From the NCBI RefSeq assembly GCF_029846115.1, contig NZ_JARVZZ010000001.1, positions 1,736,001 to 1,800,000 of the forward strand: a stretch of 64,000 nucleotides of DNA, written 5' to 3'. Origin of the DNA: Serratia marcescens. Lineage in GTDB: Bacteria > Pseudomonadota > Gammaproteobacteria > Enterobacterales > Enterobacteriaceae. The position numbers were made by a program, and so were the translations under genes. This document shows positions 11,305-23,828 of this stretch, in pieces; the stretch's first letter is position 1; the number at the start of each line of letters is the position of its first letter. The notes under the pieces were generated by a model. It had not been told where the DNA came from. It did no database searches and saw only the letters and a program-made list of their open reading frames with translations.

Positions 11305-11332
11305 GGAACTTCGGGCTATTAATTAACTCTGA
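11305..11332 (+). promoter_or_regulatory. Sigma-E promoter of degP
   Basis: GGAACTT at 11305-11311, a 16-base spacer, then TCTGA at 11328-11332. This fits the RpoE consensus (GGAACTT, 16 bp, TCTGA/TCAAA) and resembles the known E. coli degP promoter. It lies 54 bases before the degP start. Confidence 0.85.
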
Positions 11333-11385
11333 ATAAGCACGCAAGACAATCATTCTTTTTGAACGACTTTATAAGAGACACACAG

Positions 11386-12825
11386 ATGAAAAAAACCGCA
11401 TTAGTTCTGAGCGCACTGGCATTCAGTATCGGTATGGCGATGGGCCCGGTCACGGCCAGCGCCGCTGAAACCGCCTCATCCAGCACCCAACAGCTGCCGA
11501 GCCTGGCGCCGATGCTGGAAAAGGTAATGCCTTCCGTGGTGAGCATTAACGTTGAGGGCAGCACCACGGTCAATACGCCGCGCATGCCGCAGCAGTTCCA
11601 ACAGTTCTTCGGCGAAGATTCGCCGTTCTGTCAGGACGGTTCGCCGTTCCAGGGCTCGCCGATGTGTCAGGGCGGCGAACAGCCTGGGCCGGATGGCCAG
11701 CCGCAGGGCACGCAGCAGAAATTCCAGGCGCTGGGCGCCGGGGTGGTCATCGATGCTGCCAAGGGCTACGTGGTGACCAATAACCACGTGGTGGACAATG
11801 CCAACAAGATCCAGGTGCAGCTGAGCGACGGCCGACGTTTCGACGCCAAGGTGATCGGCAAGGATCCGCGTTCCGATATCGCGCTGATCCAGTTGAAAGA
11901 CTTCAAGAACCTGACGGCGATCAAGATGGCGGATTCCGATCAGCTGCGCGTCGGCGATTACACCGTGGCGATCGGCAACCCGTATGGGCTGGGTGAAACC
12001 GCCACCTCGGGCATCGTATCCGCCCTGGGGCGCAGCGGCCTGAACATCGAAAACTACGAAAACTTTATCCAGACCGATGCGGCGATCAACCGCGGTAACT
12101 CCGGCGGTGCGCTGGTTAATCTGAACGGCGAGCTGATCGGCATCAACACCGCGATCCTGGCGCCGGACGGCGGTAACATCGGTATCGGCTTCGCCATTCC
12201 GAGCAACATGGTGAAAAACCTGACGGCGCAAATGGTCGAATATGGCCAGGTGAAACGCGGCGAGCTGGGCATCATGGGCACTGAGCTGAACTCTGAGCTG
12301 GCCAAGGCGATGAAGGTCGATGCGCAGCGCGGGGCCTTCGTCAGCCAGGTGATGCCGAAGTCTTCCGCGGCGAAAGCGGGCATTAAAGCCGGCGACGTGA
12401 TCGTCACCATGAACGGCAAGGCCATTTCCAGCTTTGCCTCGTTCCGGGCGGAGATCGGTACATTGCCGGTCGGCAGCAAGATGTCGCTGGGCATTATTCG
12501 CGACGGCAAGCCGGTAACGATTGACGTCACGCTGGAGCAAAGCGCGCAGACCCAGGTGGCCTCGGGCAATATCTACACCGGCATCGAAGGCGCCGAGCTG
12601 AGCAACACCCAGGTCGGTAACGTGAAGGGCGTCAAGGTCGACAGCGTGAAAGCCGGCAGCGCCGCGGCGCGTATCGGCCTGAAAAAGGGCGATGTGATCC
12701 TGGGCGTGAACCAGCAGCCGATCCAGAACCTGGGCGAGCTGCGTAAAATCCTCGACAGCAAGCCGTCGGTGCTGGCGTTGAATATTCAGCGCGGCGAGAG
12801 CCAGCTGTACCTGCTGGCGCAGTGA
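11386..12825 (+). CDS. degP: Periplasmic serine endoprotease/chaperone DegP (HtrA)
   Basis: Envelope-stress protease that degrades misfolded periplasmic and outer-membrane proteins. The 479-aa precursor has a signal peptide cleaved after ASA (residue 26). The catalytic triad is H134 (TNNHVVDN), D164 (DPRSDIALI) and S239 (RGNSGGAL), and two PDZ domains follow (about 280-370 and 390-475). The long LA loop (residues ~68-112) keeps two cysteines, C82 and C94, as in E. coli. A sigma-E promoter and a CpxR-like site precede the gene. The start at 11386 is set by the signal peptide. Downstream is a terminator and convergent barA, where E. coli has cdaR. Confidence 0.97.
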   Translation: MKKTALVLSALAFSIGMAMGPVTASAAETASSSTQQLPSLAPMLEKVMPSVVSINVEGSTTVNTPRMPQQFQQFFGEDSPFCQDGSPFQGSPMCQGGEQPGPDGQPQGTQQKFQALGAGVVIDAAKGYVVTNNHVVDNANKIQVQLSDGRRFDAKVIGKDPRSDIALIQLKDFKNLTAIKMADSDQLRVGDYTVAIGNPYGLGETATSGIVSALGRSGLNIENYENFIQTDAAINRGNSGGALVNLNGELIGINTAILAPDGGNIGIGFAIPSNMVKNLTAQMVEYGQVKRGELGIMGTELNSELAKAMKVDAQRGAFVSQVMPKSSAAKAGIKAGDVIVTMNGKAISSFASFRAEIGTLPVGSKMSLGIIRDGKPVTIDVTLEQSAQTQVASGNIYTGIEGAELSNTQVGNVKGVKVDSVKAGSAAARIGLKKGDVILGVNQQPIQNLGELRKILDSKPSVLALNIQRGESQLYLLAQ

Positions 12826-12847
12826 TAAGCGTCAGGCGTTAAAAAAC

Positions 12848-12875
12848 AAAGGCACGCTGCGGCGTGCCTTTTTGC
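12848..12875. terminator. Terminator between degP and barA
   Basis: Perfect 7-bp stem, GGCACGC at 12851-12857 and GCGTGCC at 12862-12868, with a 4-base loop. T5 follows on the + strand, and an A-rich run precedes it for the opposing barA transcript. Confidence 0.88.
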
Positions 12876-12891
12876 GTTATGGCCTGAGGAT

Positions 12892-15618
12892 TCAGGCGGG
12901 TTGCGCCAGATGCGCGCGCGCCGCGTGGATCACCAGTTCAATCTCATCCAACAGCTCCAGCCACTCCGGCTCCAGTTCGTCGTTGGTGATGCCCTGGCGC
13001 AGCTGCCGCTCGAGGTAGAAACACAGCTGCTTGAGGCGTGGCACGCCGCTGTAACTGCAACTGCCGTGCAGCTTATGGATCAAATCGAGGATCTCGTCGT
13101 CATGCTGGCCGTCGAGCAGCGCCTGTACCCGCTCGCGCACCTGCGGCAGGAAATCGAGCAGCATTTGCAGCAAATCGCGCGCCAGGTCCGGTTTGTTGGC
13201 CGCCTGACGCAGCGCCAGCGGCCAGTCGAGCGACAGCGGCGTGTCGTCGGCGATGGCGTTTTCCACGTCGCCGCTGTGGTAGCGCGACAGCACGCGGGTC
13301 AGCATTTTTTCGTCGATCGGTTTGGCCAGATAGTCGTCCATCCCGGCCTGCAGCAGGTGCTCGCGCTCGCCGCTGGCGGCATGGGCGGTAACGGCGACGA
13401 TCGGCGTGGAGTTGTGATGCGGCAACTGGCGGATCAGCTCGCTGGCGTGAATGCCGTCCATCTTCGGCATCTGAATGTCCATCAGGATCAGATCCAGCAC
13501 GTTGTCGCGCGCCAGCGCCAGCGCTTCCTCGCCGCTCTCGCACAGCAGGGTTTTTTCTACCTGTTCCCCCAGCAGCGTGCCGATCAGCTTCAGGTTGGCC
13601 GGGTTGTCGTCAACCGCCATCACCGTCAGCGGCAGGCGTTTACGCTCAGGCTGCGCGGTGAGGCGCGCCGGCGCCTCCATCCTCAATAGCGGGAACAACC
13701 GGGTGCTGGTGATCGGCTTGATCAGGCAGCCGAGTGCGCCTTGTTGCTTGAGCAGCTCGGCATCGATCTGCGCCTGGCACGGCAGCGCCAGAATCACCCG
13801 ATCGGCCAGCTTCAGCGAGGCCAGCAATTTGTCCTCGTGCTGCGCCATGTTGGCGCGGAACGGGATGGGCACGCCGGCCAGCAGGAAGTCATAATGGCCT
13901 GGTGGCAGTTGGGCCAGCGTCGGCGAATGGGTGATCACCAACTGCGTAACGCTGAGCATGTTGAGCGTCGCCTGCGCCGCCGTCGGGTTGGATTCGACGT
14001 AGGCCAGCGTTTTGCCGTTCAGATCCGGCAGGCTCGGCGCCAGCGACAGCATGCCCTCGTTCAGATCCAGCGTGATGTGGAACCAGAAGGTCGAGCCGCG
14101 GTTCAACTGGCTGTGGAAGCAGATATCGCCCCCCATCTCCTTCACCAGTTTTTGCGTGATCACCAGCCCCAGCCCGGTGCCGCCGTGGCGGCGGGAGATG
14201 CTGGCGTCCGCCTGACGAAACGCTTGGAACAGCTGCGACTGCTGGCGTTCGGAGATGCCGATGCCGGTGTCGTGGATCTGCACCTCCACTTCCACCCGGC
14301 GATCCAGCTGTTTGCGCAGCTCGACGCGAATGTCGATATTGCCGGTTTCGGTGAACTTGATGGCATTGCCCAGCAGGTTGGTGATGATTTGCTGCAGGCG
14401 CAGCGAGTCGCCGATCACCTGCTCCGGCACGTCGTTGTGCACATCCAGCGTGAGCTCCAGCCCCTTATCGTGGGCGCTGGGCGCCAGCAGCACCACCACT
14501 TCGTCCAGCGTTTCACGTAGAGCGAACGGAATATGCTCCAGCACCAGCTTGCCGGCCTCCAGCTTGGAGAAGTCCAGCACGTCGTTGATGATGGTCAGCA
14601 GGTTGTTGGCCGAGCGTTCGATGGTCTGCAAATAATCGGTCTGGGTCGCGCTCAGATCGGTTTTCAGCATCTGGCGGGTGAAGCCAATCACGCCGTTGAG
14701 CGGAGTACGCAGCTCGTGCGACATGTTGGCCAGGAATTCGGACTTGATGCGCGCCGCCTCCTGCGCGCGTTTTTTCGCCAGATCCAGCTCGACGTTCTGG
14801 ATCTCCATCTGCTCCAGCGTTTCACGCAGGTCGGAGGTGGCCTGATCGATGTTCTGCTGCATCTCTTCGTGATAGGCGGTGAGCGACATCGCCATCGAGT
14901 TGATGCCGTTCTTCAGCATGTGCAGCTCGCCGAGCATGTAGCCCTCCACGCGGCTGTCGAGCTGGCCGCGGCGGATGCGGTCGACGGTGTTCACCATGTT
15001 GCGGATCGGACCGGTCACGTCGCGCATCAGGCGGTAAGCGAACAGGATGGCGATGCACATGCACAGCAACAGCAGCAGGGTGGAGACGAACACCTCTTTG
15101 TATTGCTGTAGCCGCACCGACTGCAGATCCAGCTCGATCGCCACATAGCCCAGGTTGTTGTCGGGATGGCTGCCGCCATCGGCGGTTTCATCCGGATACT
15201 GGCTTTCCGACAGGATCGGCGTGCGCAGGATCAGCGAATCGCCGCGTCGGGTGAGCATCAGTTCGGTGGGCAACGGCACGCCTTTCGGCAACTGCAGCTG
15301 AGCGAAGTTGTGGTGATAATTGGACGTGACGAACAGGTTGTTCTGCGCATCGAACACGGTGATCGAACGCACGATGTCCGAATGGCGGCGGTGCAACAGA
15401 CTGACCAATTGCCTGACCGATTCGCGGCTGCGGAACGTCATGCCGTACTCGCTGGCCACCGCCAGCGGCTCGATGATGCTGGCGCCGGCGTCGACCAATT
15501 GCTCCTGCAGCTCGTTATAGCGGTGCACGACGAAGAAGGTGCTGAGCAGCAAACCAATCAGCAAGGTCGGGGCCAGAATCAGGATCATCATGCGCGCACG
15601 CAGGCTGTATTTGGTCAT
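12892..15618 (-). CDS. barA: Hybrid sensor histidine kinase BarA
   Basis: Tripartite kinase that phosphorylates the response regulator UvrY and thereby controls CsrB/CsrC and carbon metabolism. The 908-aa protein has a transmembrane segment at ~10-30, a periplasmic sensor region to ~175, a second transmembrane segment at ~177-196, and HAMP. The DHp histidine is H301 in [13 protein letters not shown], followed by the ATPase motifs [11 protein letters not shown] and GTGLGL. A degenerate receiver-like segment precedes a receiver with [15 protein letters not shown] near residue 715. The C-terminal Hpt histidine is H851 in [10 protein letters not shown]. Divergent from rlmD. uvrY is not in the window. 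Confidence 0.96.
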   Translation of the reverse strand: MTKYSLRARMMILILAPTLLIGLLLSTFFVVHRYNELQEQLVDAGASIIEPLAVASEYGMTFRSRESVRQLVSLLHRRHSDIVRSITVFDAQNNLFVTSNYHHNFAQLQLPKGVPLPTELMLTRRGDSLILRTPILSESQYPDETADGGSHPDNNLGYVAIELDLQSVRLQQYKEVFVSTLLLLLCMCIAILFAYRLMRDVTGPIRNMVNTVDRIRRGQLDSRVEGYMLGELHMLKNGINSMAMSLTAYHEEMQQNIDQATSDLRETLEQMEIQNVELDLAKKRAQEAARIKSEFLANMSHELRTPLNGVIGFTRQMLKTDLSATQTDYLQTIERSANNLLTIINDVLDFSKLEAGKLVLEHIPFALRETLDEVVVLLAPSAHDKGLELTLDVHNDVPEQVIGDSLRLQQIITNLLGNAIKFTETGNIDIRVELRKQLDRRVEVEVQIHDTGIGISERQQSQLFQAFRQADASISRRHGGTGLGLVITQKLVKEMGGDICFHSQLNRGSTFWFHITLDLNEGMLSLAPSLPDLNGKTLAYVESNPTAAQATLNMLSVTQLVITHSPTLAQLPPGHYDFLLAGVPIPFRANMAQHEDKLLASLKLADRVILALPCQAQIDAELLKQQGALGCLIKPITSTRLFPLLRMEAPARLTAQPERKRLPLTVMAVDDNPANLKLIGTLLGEQVEKTLLCESGEEALALARDNVLDLILMDIQMPKMDGIHASELIRQLPHHNSTPIVAVTAHAASGEREHLLQAGMDDYLAKPIDEKMLTRVLSRYHSGDVENAIADDTPLSLDWPLALRQAANKPDLARDLLQMLLDFLPQVRERVQALLDGQHDDEILDLIHKLHGSCSYSGVPRLKQLCFYLERQLRQGITNDELEPEWLELLDEIELVIHAARAHLAQPA

Positions 15619-15684
15619 GGGATTCCAATGTGGGAGAATTGACAGCTGACACTAGCTTAATGAACCAGCACACAATCGACAAAT

Positions 15685-17034
15685 ATGGCGCAATTCTACT
15701 CTCCCAAACGCCGCGTGACGACCCGGCAGAGCTCACAAATCTTCACCGTGACGGTGAGCGATCTCGATCCTTTCGGCCAGGGCGTGGCGCGCCACGACGG
15801 CAAAGCGGTGTTCGTGCCGGGCGTATTGCCGGGCGAGCAGGCGGAAATCCAGCTGACCGAAGACAAGCGCCAGTTCGCCAAAGGCAAACTCAAGCGTTTG
15901 CTGAGCCGCAGCCCGCAACGGGTGGCACCGCGCTGCCCGCATTTTGGCGTGTGCGGCGGTTGCCAGCAGCAGCATGCGGATGAGGGGCTGCAACAGCAGA
16001 GCAAGGCAGCGGCGCTGGTGCGCATGATCGCCCGCGAAACCGGAGTGACCCCGCAGCAGGAGCCGGTGATCGCCGGCCCGGAATACGGCTATCGCCGCCG
16101 TGCCCGCCTGAGCCTGGCGTGGCAGCCCAAGCTGCAGCGCCTGATGATGGGCTTTCGGCAGGCGGCCTCCAGCGAGCTGGTGGCGGTGGAGCACTGCCCG
16201 GTGCTGCGGCCGGAGCTGGAACAGCTGCTGGCGCCGGTGCGCGCCTGTCTGAGCGGGCTGCAGGCGGTGCGGCGGCTGGGGCATGTGGAGCTGGTGCTGG
16301 CGGACAACGGCCCGCTGCTGGTGCTGCGCCATCTCGACGCGCTGAAAGAGGCGGATCGGCAGGCGCTGTTGGCGTTTGGCGAGCGGGAAAACGTCGCCGT
16401 TTATCTGGCACCGGACAGCGATCGCGTGGAGAAACTGTGCGGTGACACGCCGTATTATCAGGTTGACGGGCTACGCTTAGACTTCAGTCCGCGCGACTTT
16501 ATTCAGGTCAATGACGCCGTAAACCAACAAATGGTGGCGCAGGCCCTTGAATGGCTCGATATTCAACCCAATGATCGGGTGCTGGACCTGTTCTGCGGCA
16601 TGGGTAACTTCACCCTGCCGTTGGCGCGCCGCGCCGCTGCGGTGGTGGGCATCGAAGGTGTTGCCACGCTGGTAGCGAATGGGCAATATAATGCACATAA
16701 GAATAAGCTGAATAATGCGTCGTTCTTCCACGAGAATCTGGAGGACGACGTTGCGCGGCAACCTTGGGCAGCACAAGGGTTTGATAAGGTGATGCTGGAT
16801 CCCGCCCGCGCCGGTGCGGCCGGGGTGATGTCACACATTGTAAAACTGGCGCCGGCGCGGGTGGTGTATGTTTCCTGTAACCCCACCACGCTGGCTCGCG
16901 ACAGCAAAGTGCTGTTGAGCGCCGGTTATCGTCTTGCGCGCGTGCGGATGTTGGATATGTTTCCGCACACGGGGCATCTTGAATCAATGGCGCTGTTTAT
17001 CAACGAGCGCGCGCCAGAGGTCGCTGCAAAGTAG
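15685..17034 (+). CDS. rlmD: 23S rRNA (uracil-1939-C5)-methyltransferase RlmD (RumA)
   Basis: SAM-dependent methyltransferase that forms m5U1939 in 23S rRNA. The 449-aa protein starts with a TRAM domain (about 12-70). The [4Fe-4S] cysteines follow, C84, C90 and C93 in [11 protein letters not shown], with a fourth in VEHCPVL near 172. The C-terminal Rossmann domain has [23 protein letters not shown] and the nucleophile cysteine in [13 protein letters not shown]. It precedes relA by 9 bases, probably as one transcript, as in E. coli. Confidence 0.96.
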   Translation: MAQFYSPKRRVTTRQSSQIFTVTVSDLDPFGQGVARHDGKAVFVPGVLPGEQAEIQLTEDKRQFAKGKLKRLLSRSPQRVAPRCPHFGVCGGCQQQHADEGLQQQSKAAALVRMIARETGVTPQQEPVIAGPEYGYRRRARLSLAWQPKLQRLMMGFRQAASSELVAVEHCPVLRPELEQLLAPVRACLSGLQAVRRLGHVELVLADNGPLLVLRHLDALKEADRQALLAFGERENVAVYLAPDSDRVEKLCGDTPYYQVDGLRLDFSPRDFIQVNDAVNQQMVAQALEWLDIQPNDRVLDLFCGMGNFTLPLARRAAAVVGIEGVATLVANGQYNAHKNKLNNASFFHENLEDDVARQPWAAQGFDKVMLDPARAGAAGVMSHIVKLAPARVVYVSCNPTTLARDSKVLLSAGYRLARVRMLDMFPHTGHLESMALFINERAPEVAAK

Positions 17035-17043
17035 GGAGAAGTT

Positions 17044-19275
17044 ATGGTTGCGGTAAGAAGTGCACATCTGAATACGGCGGGTGAGTTCGCTCTCGATGAG
17101 TGGATAGCCGGCTTGGGGCTACCTAACCCGCAGTCATGTGAGCGATTGGCCGCAACCTGGCGTTATTGTGAGCAGCAGACCCAGAATCACCCCGACGCCT
17201 CGCTGCTGCTGTGGCGAGGTCTGGAGATGGTGGAAATCCTCTCGACGCTGAGCATGGACAACGACAGCATGCGCGCTGCGCTGCTGTTCCCGCTGGTGGA
17301 CGCCGGCATCGTGCAGGAAGAGACCCTGACCGAAGCGTTCGGCAACGGCATCGTCGCGCTGGTGCACGGCGTGCGCGACATGGACGCCATTCGCCAACTG
17401 AAAGCCACCCAAAACGACTCGATGGCCTCCGAACAGGTCGACAACGTGCGCCGCATGCTGTTGGCGATGGTGGAGGATTTCCGCTGCGTGGTCATCAAGC
17501 TGGCGGAGCGCATCGCTCACCTGCGCGAGGTGAAAGACGCGCCGGAAGACGAACGCGTGCTGGCGGCGAAAGAGTGTTCCAACATCTACGCCCCGCTGGC
17601 CAACCGGCTCGGCATCGGCCAACTGAAGTGGGAGCTGGAAGATTTCTGCTTCCGCTACCTGCATCCGGAAGAATACAAGCGCATCGCCAAGCTGTTGCAT
17701 GAGCGCCGCATCGATCGCGAACAGTTCATCGACGACTTCGTCGCCGGGCTGCGCGCCGAAATGGCCAGCGAAGGCATTCGGGTGGAGATCTACGGCCGGC
17801 CGAAACACATCTACAGCATCTGGCGCAAGATGCAGAAAAAACATCTGGCGTTCGACGAACTGTTCGACGTGCGCGCGGTGCGCATCGTGGCGGAGCGCCT
17901 GCAGGATTGCTACGCGGCGTTGGGCATCGTGCATACCCACTTCCGCCATTTGCCGGACGAGTTCGACGACTACGTCGCCAACCCGAAACCCAACGGCTAC
18001 CAGTCGATCCACACCGTGGTGCTGGGGCCGCGCGGCAAAACCGTCGAGATTCAGATCCGCACCCGGCAAATGCATGAAGACGCCGAGCTGGGCGTGGCCG
18101 CGCACTGGAAGTACAAAGAGGGCGCAGGCGTAACCGTGCGCTCCGGCTACGAAGAACGCATCGCCTGGCTGCGTAAGCTCATCGCCTGGCAGGAAGAGAT
18201 GGCGGACTCCGGCGAGATGCTCGACGAAGTGCGCAGCCAGGTGTTCGACGATCGGGTGTATGTGTTTACGCCAAAAGGCGACGTGGTGGATCTGCCGGCC
18301 GGCTCCACGCCGCTCGATTTCGCTTACCACATTCACAGCGACGTCGGTCACCGCTGTATCGGCGCCAAGATCGGCGGCCGCATCGTGCCGTTTACCTATC
18401 AGCTGAAGATGGGCGATCAGATTGAGATCATCACCCAGAAACAGCCAAACCCGAGCCGCGACTGGCTGAACCCGAACCTGGGCTATGTGACCACCAGCCG
18501 CGGGCGCTCGAAGATCCACAACTGGTTCCGCAAGCAGGACCGCGACAAGAACATTCTCGCCGGCCGCCAGATGTTGGACAACGAACTGGAACACCTCGGC
18601 ATCAGCCTGAAAGAGGCTGAGAAGCTGTTGATCCCACGCTACAACATGAACTCGCTGGACGAGGTGTTGGCGGCGATCGGCGGTGGGGACATTCGCCTGA
18701 ACCAGATGGTGAATTACCTGCAGGGCAAGTTCAACAAGCCGAGCGCCGAAGAGCAGGATCGCGAGGCGCTGCGCCAGCTGGTGCAGCAGAAAGCGCCGCC
18801 GCCGACCCGCAACAAGGATAACGGCCGAGTGGTAGTGGAGGGCGTGGGCAACCTGATGCACCATATCGCCCGCTGCTGCCAGCCGATCCCGGGTGACGAC
18901 ATCGTCGGCTTTATCACCCAGGGGCGCGGCATCTCGATCCACCGTGCGGACTGCGATCAACTGGTCGATTTGCAATCGCATGCGCCGGAACGCATCGTCG
19001 ATGCGGTGTGGGGCGAAAGCTACTCCAGCGGTTATTCGTTAGTGGTGCGCGTGATGGCCAACGATCGCAGCGGGTTGCTGCGTGACATTACCACCATTTT
19101 GGCCAACGAAAAGGTCAACGTGCTGGGCGTCGCCAGCCGCAGCGACACCAAGAAGCAGCTGGCCACCATCGACATGGATATCGAAATCTACAACCAGCAG
19201 GTGCTGAGCCGGGTGCTGGCGAAGCTGAACCAGCTGCCGGACGTGATAGACGCCAAACGTCTGCACGGTAACTAA
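17044..19275 (+). CDS. relA: GTP pyrophosphokinase RelA ((p)ppGpp synthetase I)
   Basis: Ribosome-associated synthetase that makes pppGpp/ppGpp on sensing uncharged tRNA. At 743 aa it matches E. coli RelA in length. The N-terminal hydrolase-like domain is degenerate: the HD doublet is replaced by FPLVDAG near residue 83, so no hydrolase activity is expected. The synthetase domain has GRPKHIYSIWRKM and the EFDDYVANPKPNGYQSIH region with the ExDD-type signature of RelA. TGS (about 405-465), zinc-finger-like (HHIARCCQPIPGDD) and ACT (about 660-740) domains follow. Confidence 0.97.
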   Translation: MVAVRSAHLNTAGEFALDEWIAGLGLPNPQSCERLAATWRYCEQQTQNHPDASLLLWRGLEMVEILSTLSMDNDSMRAALLFPLVDAGIVQEETLTEAFGNGIVALVHGVRDMDAIRQLKATQNDSMASEQVDNVRRMLLAMVEDFRCVVIKLAERIAHLREVKDAPEDERVLAAKECSNIYAPLANRLGIGQLKWELEDFCFRYLHPEEYKRIAKLLHERRIDREQFIDDFVAGLRAEMASEGIRVEIYGRPKHIYSIWRKMQKKHLAFDELFDVRAVRIVAERLQDCYAALGIVHTHFRHLPDEFDDYVANPKPNGYQSIHTVVLGPRGKTVEIQIRTRQMHEDAELGVAAHWKYKEGAGVTVRSGYEERIAWLRKLIAWQEEMADSGEMLDEVRSQVFDDRVYVFTPKGDVVDLPAGSTPLDFAYHIHSDVGHRCIGAKIGGRIVPFTYQLKMGDQIEIITQKQPNPSRDWLNPNLGYVTTSRGRSKIHNWFRKQDRDKNILAGRQMLDNELEHLGISLKEAEKLLIPRYNMNSLDEVLAAIGGGDIRLNQMVNYLQGKFNKPSAEEQDREALRQLVQQKAPPPTRNKDNGRVVVEGVGNLMHHIARCCQPIPGDDIVGFITQGRGISIHRADCDQLVDLQSHAPERIVDAVWGESYSSGYSLVVRVMANDRSGLLRDITTILANEKVNVLGVASRSDTKKQLATIDMDIEIYNQQVLSRVLAKLNQLPDVIDAKRLHGN

Positions 19276-19287
19276 GCCCACATCGCC

Positions 19288-19322
19288 TTTCGGGCCGTAT
19301 CGATAGCGGATGCGGCCCGAAA
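19288..19322 (+). repeat. Inverted repeat after relA
   Basis: TTTCGGGCCG at 19288-19297 is the exact reverse complement of CGGCCCGAAA at 19313-19322, giving a 10-bp stem with a 15-base loop. There is no T tract, so it is a transcript-stabilising or weak termination hairpin between relA and mazG rather than a clear intrinsic terminator. Confidence 0.7.
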
Positions 19323-19377
19323 TCCATGAATTCGGTGGGCGCTCCCCTGCGCCCCCATGCTTTCTCAGAGATTTTTT

Positions 19378-20172
19378 ATGACCCAATCCACTCCGCTGCA
19401 GCGCCTGCTGAACATCATGAAAACGCTGCGCGACCCGCAGATCGGCTGCTCGTGGGACCGCAAGCAAACTTTCTCCACCATTGCGCCTTATACGTTGGAA
19501 GAGACTTACGAAGTGCTGGACGCCATCGAGCGGCAGGACTACGCCGATCTGCGCGACGAGCTGGGCGACTTGCTGTTTCAGGTGGTGTTCTACGCCCAGA
19601 TGGGGCAGGAACAGGGGCTATTCGATTTCGATGAGGTGTGCACCGCCATCAGCGACAAGCTGGAGCGCCGTCACCCGCACATCTTCGGCGATGCCGAGGG
19701 CGGAGACAGCGAAGCCGTGGCGGCGCGCTGGGAGCAGCTGAAGGCCGGCGAGCGCGCCGAAAAAGAGTTGCACTCGGTGCTGGACGACATTCCGCAGGCG
19801 CTGCCGGCGTTGATGAAAGCGCACAAGATCCAAAAACGCTGCGCCTCGGTCGGCTTCGACTGGAACACCCTGGGCCCGGTGCTGGATAAAGTGTACGAAG
19901 AGATCGACGAAGTGATGCACGAAGCCCGCCAGGCGGTGGTCGACGAGAGCAAGCTGGAGGAGGAGATCGGCGATCTGCTGTTCGCCACGGTGAACCTGTC
20001 GCGCCATTTAGGCCACAAGGCAGAGAACGCGCTGCAGGCGGCGAACCGCAAGTTCGAGCGCCGTTTCCGCCAGGTGGAAGCGATCGTAAAGCAAAACGGG
20101 CTGCGGCTTGAAGACGCCACGCTGGAGCAGATGGAAGAGGCCTGGCAGCAGGTGAAACGTCAGGAAAGTTGA
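19378..20172 (+). CDS. mazG: Nucleoside triphosphate pyrophosphohydrolase MazG
   Basis: Hydrolyses NTPs to NMP and PPi; in E. coli it lowers ppGpp during starvation and cleans the pool of non-canonical nucleotides. The 264-aa protein has tandem MazG folds with acidic metal-binding sets, EETYEVLDAIE and ELGDLLFQVVFYAQM in the first half, and EIDEVMHEA with EEEIGDLLFATVNLSRHL in the second. The ATG at 19378 (MTQSTPLQRLL) matches the family N terminus. E. coli K-12 carries mazEF between relA and mazG; here the 102-bp gap has no room for a toxin-antitoxin pair. Confidence 0.95.
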   Translation: MTQSTPLQRLLNIMKTLRDPQIGCSWDRKQTFSTIAPYTLEETYEVLDAIERQDYADLRDELGDLLFQVVFYAQMGQEQGLFDFDEVCTAISDKLERRHPHIFGDAEGGDSEAVAARWEQLKAGERAEKELHSVLDDIPQALPALMKAHKIQKRCASVGFDWNTLGPVLDKVYEEIDEVMHEARQAVVDESKLEEEIGDLLFATVNLSRHLGHKAENALQAANRKFERRFRQVEAIVKQNGLRLEDATLEQMEEAWQQVKRQES

Positions 20173-22158
<1,986 letters not shown>

Positions 22159-22170
22159 AATATTTGGTAG

Positions 22171-23535
<1,365 letters not shown>

Positions 23536-23559
23536 TTTCGACCGATTCGGTTGTTAAAT

Positions 23560-23586
23560 AAAAACCCGCTGCGGCGGGTTTTTTTA
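23560..23586 (+). terminator. Intrinsic terminator of eno
   Basis: CCCGC at 23565-23569 and GCGGG at 23574-23578, extended by A/T pairs, with a TGCG loop and seven T. It lies 25 bases after the eno stop. Confidence 0.92.
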
Positions 23587-23732
23587 TGTTTTAAATTCGT
23601 GATAATTGTTAGTTTAATAATAAGTTTTTTATTGAAAGCGTGATCTTATTTAACTCGATAATTTTATTAAGGATAGTAACTGCGTTTATTTTATATTCCT
23701 ATTTTATTTGCTTTATAATTATTCGTTACTAG

Positions 23733-23757
23733 ACTGCCAATGAGGCAGTTTATTTTT
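23733..23757 (+). terminator. Second terminator-like hairpin in the AT-rich eno-downstream region
   Basis: ACTGCC at 23733-23738 and GGCAGT at 23744-23749 with a 5-base loop, followed by TTATTTTTT. It lies about 70 bases before the flavoprotein start, inside a strongly AT-rich stretch (23590-23760) that also contains TATAAT at 23714-23719. It may be a back-up terminator or a leader attenuator. Confidence 0.5.
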
Positions 23758-23828
23758 TCGCCGTTCTGCCGTTAAAGATCCCCCATCATCGTTTAATACT
23801 GCCGGCTTGCCGGCTGTGCGAGGGCTTG

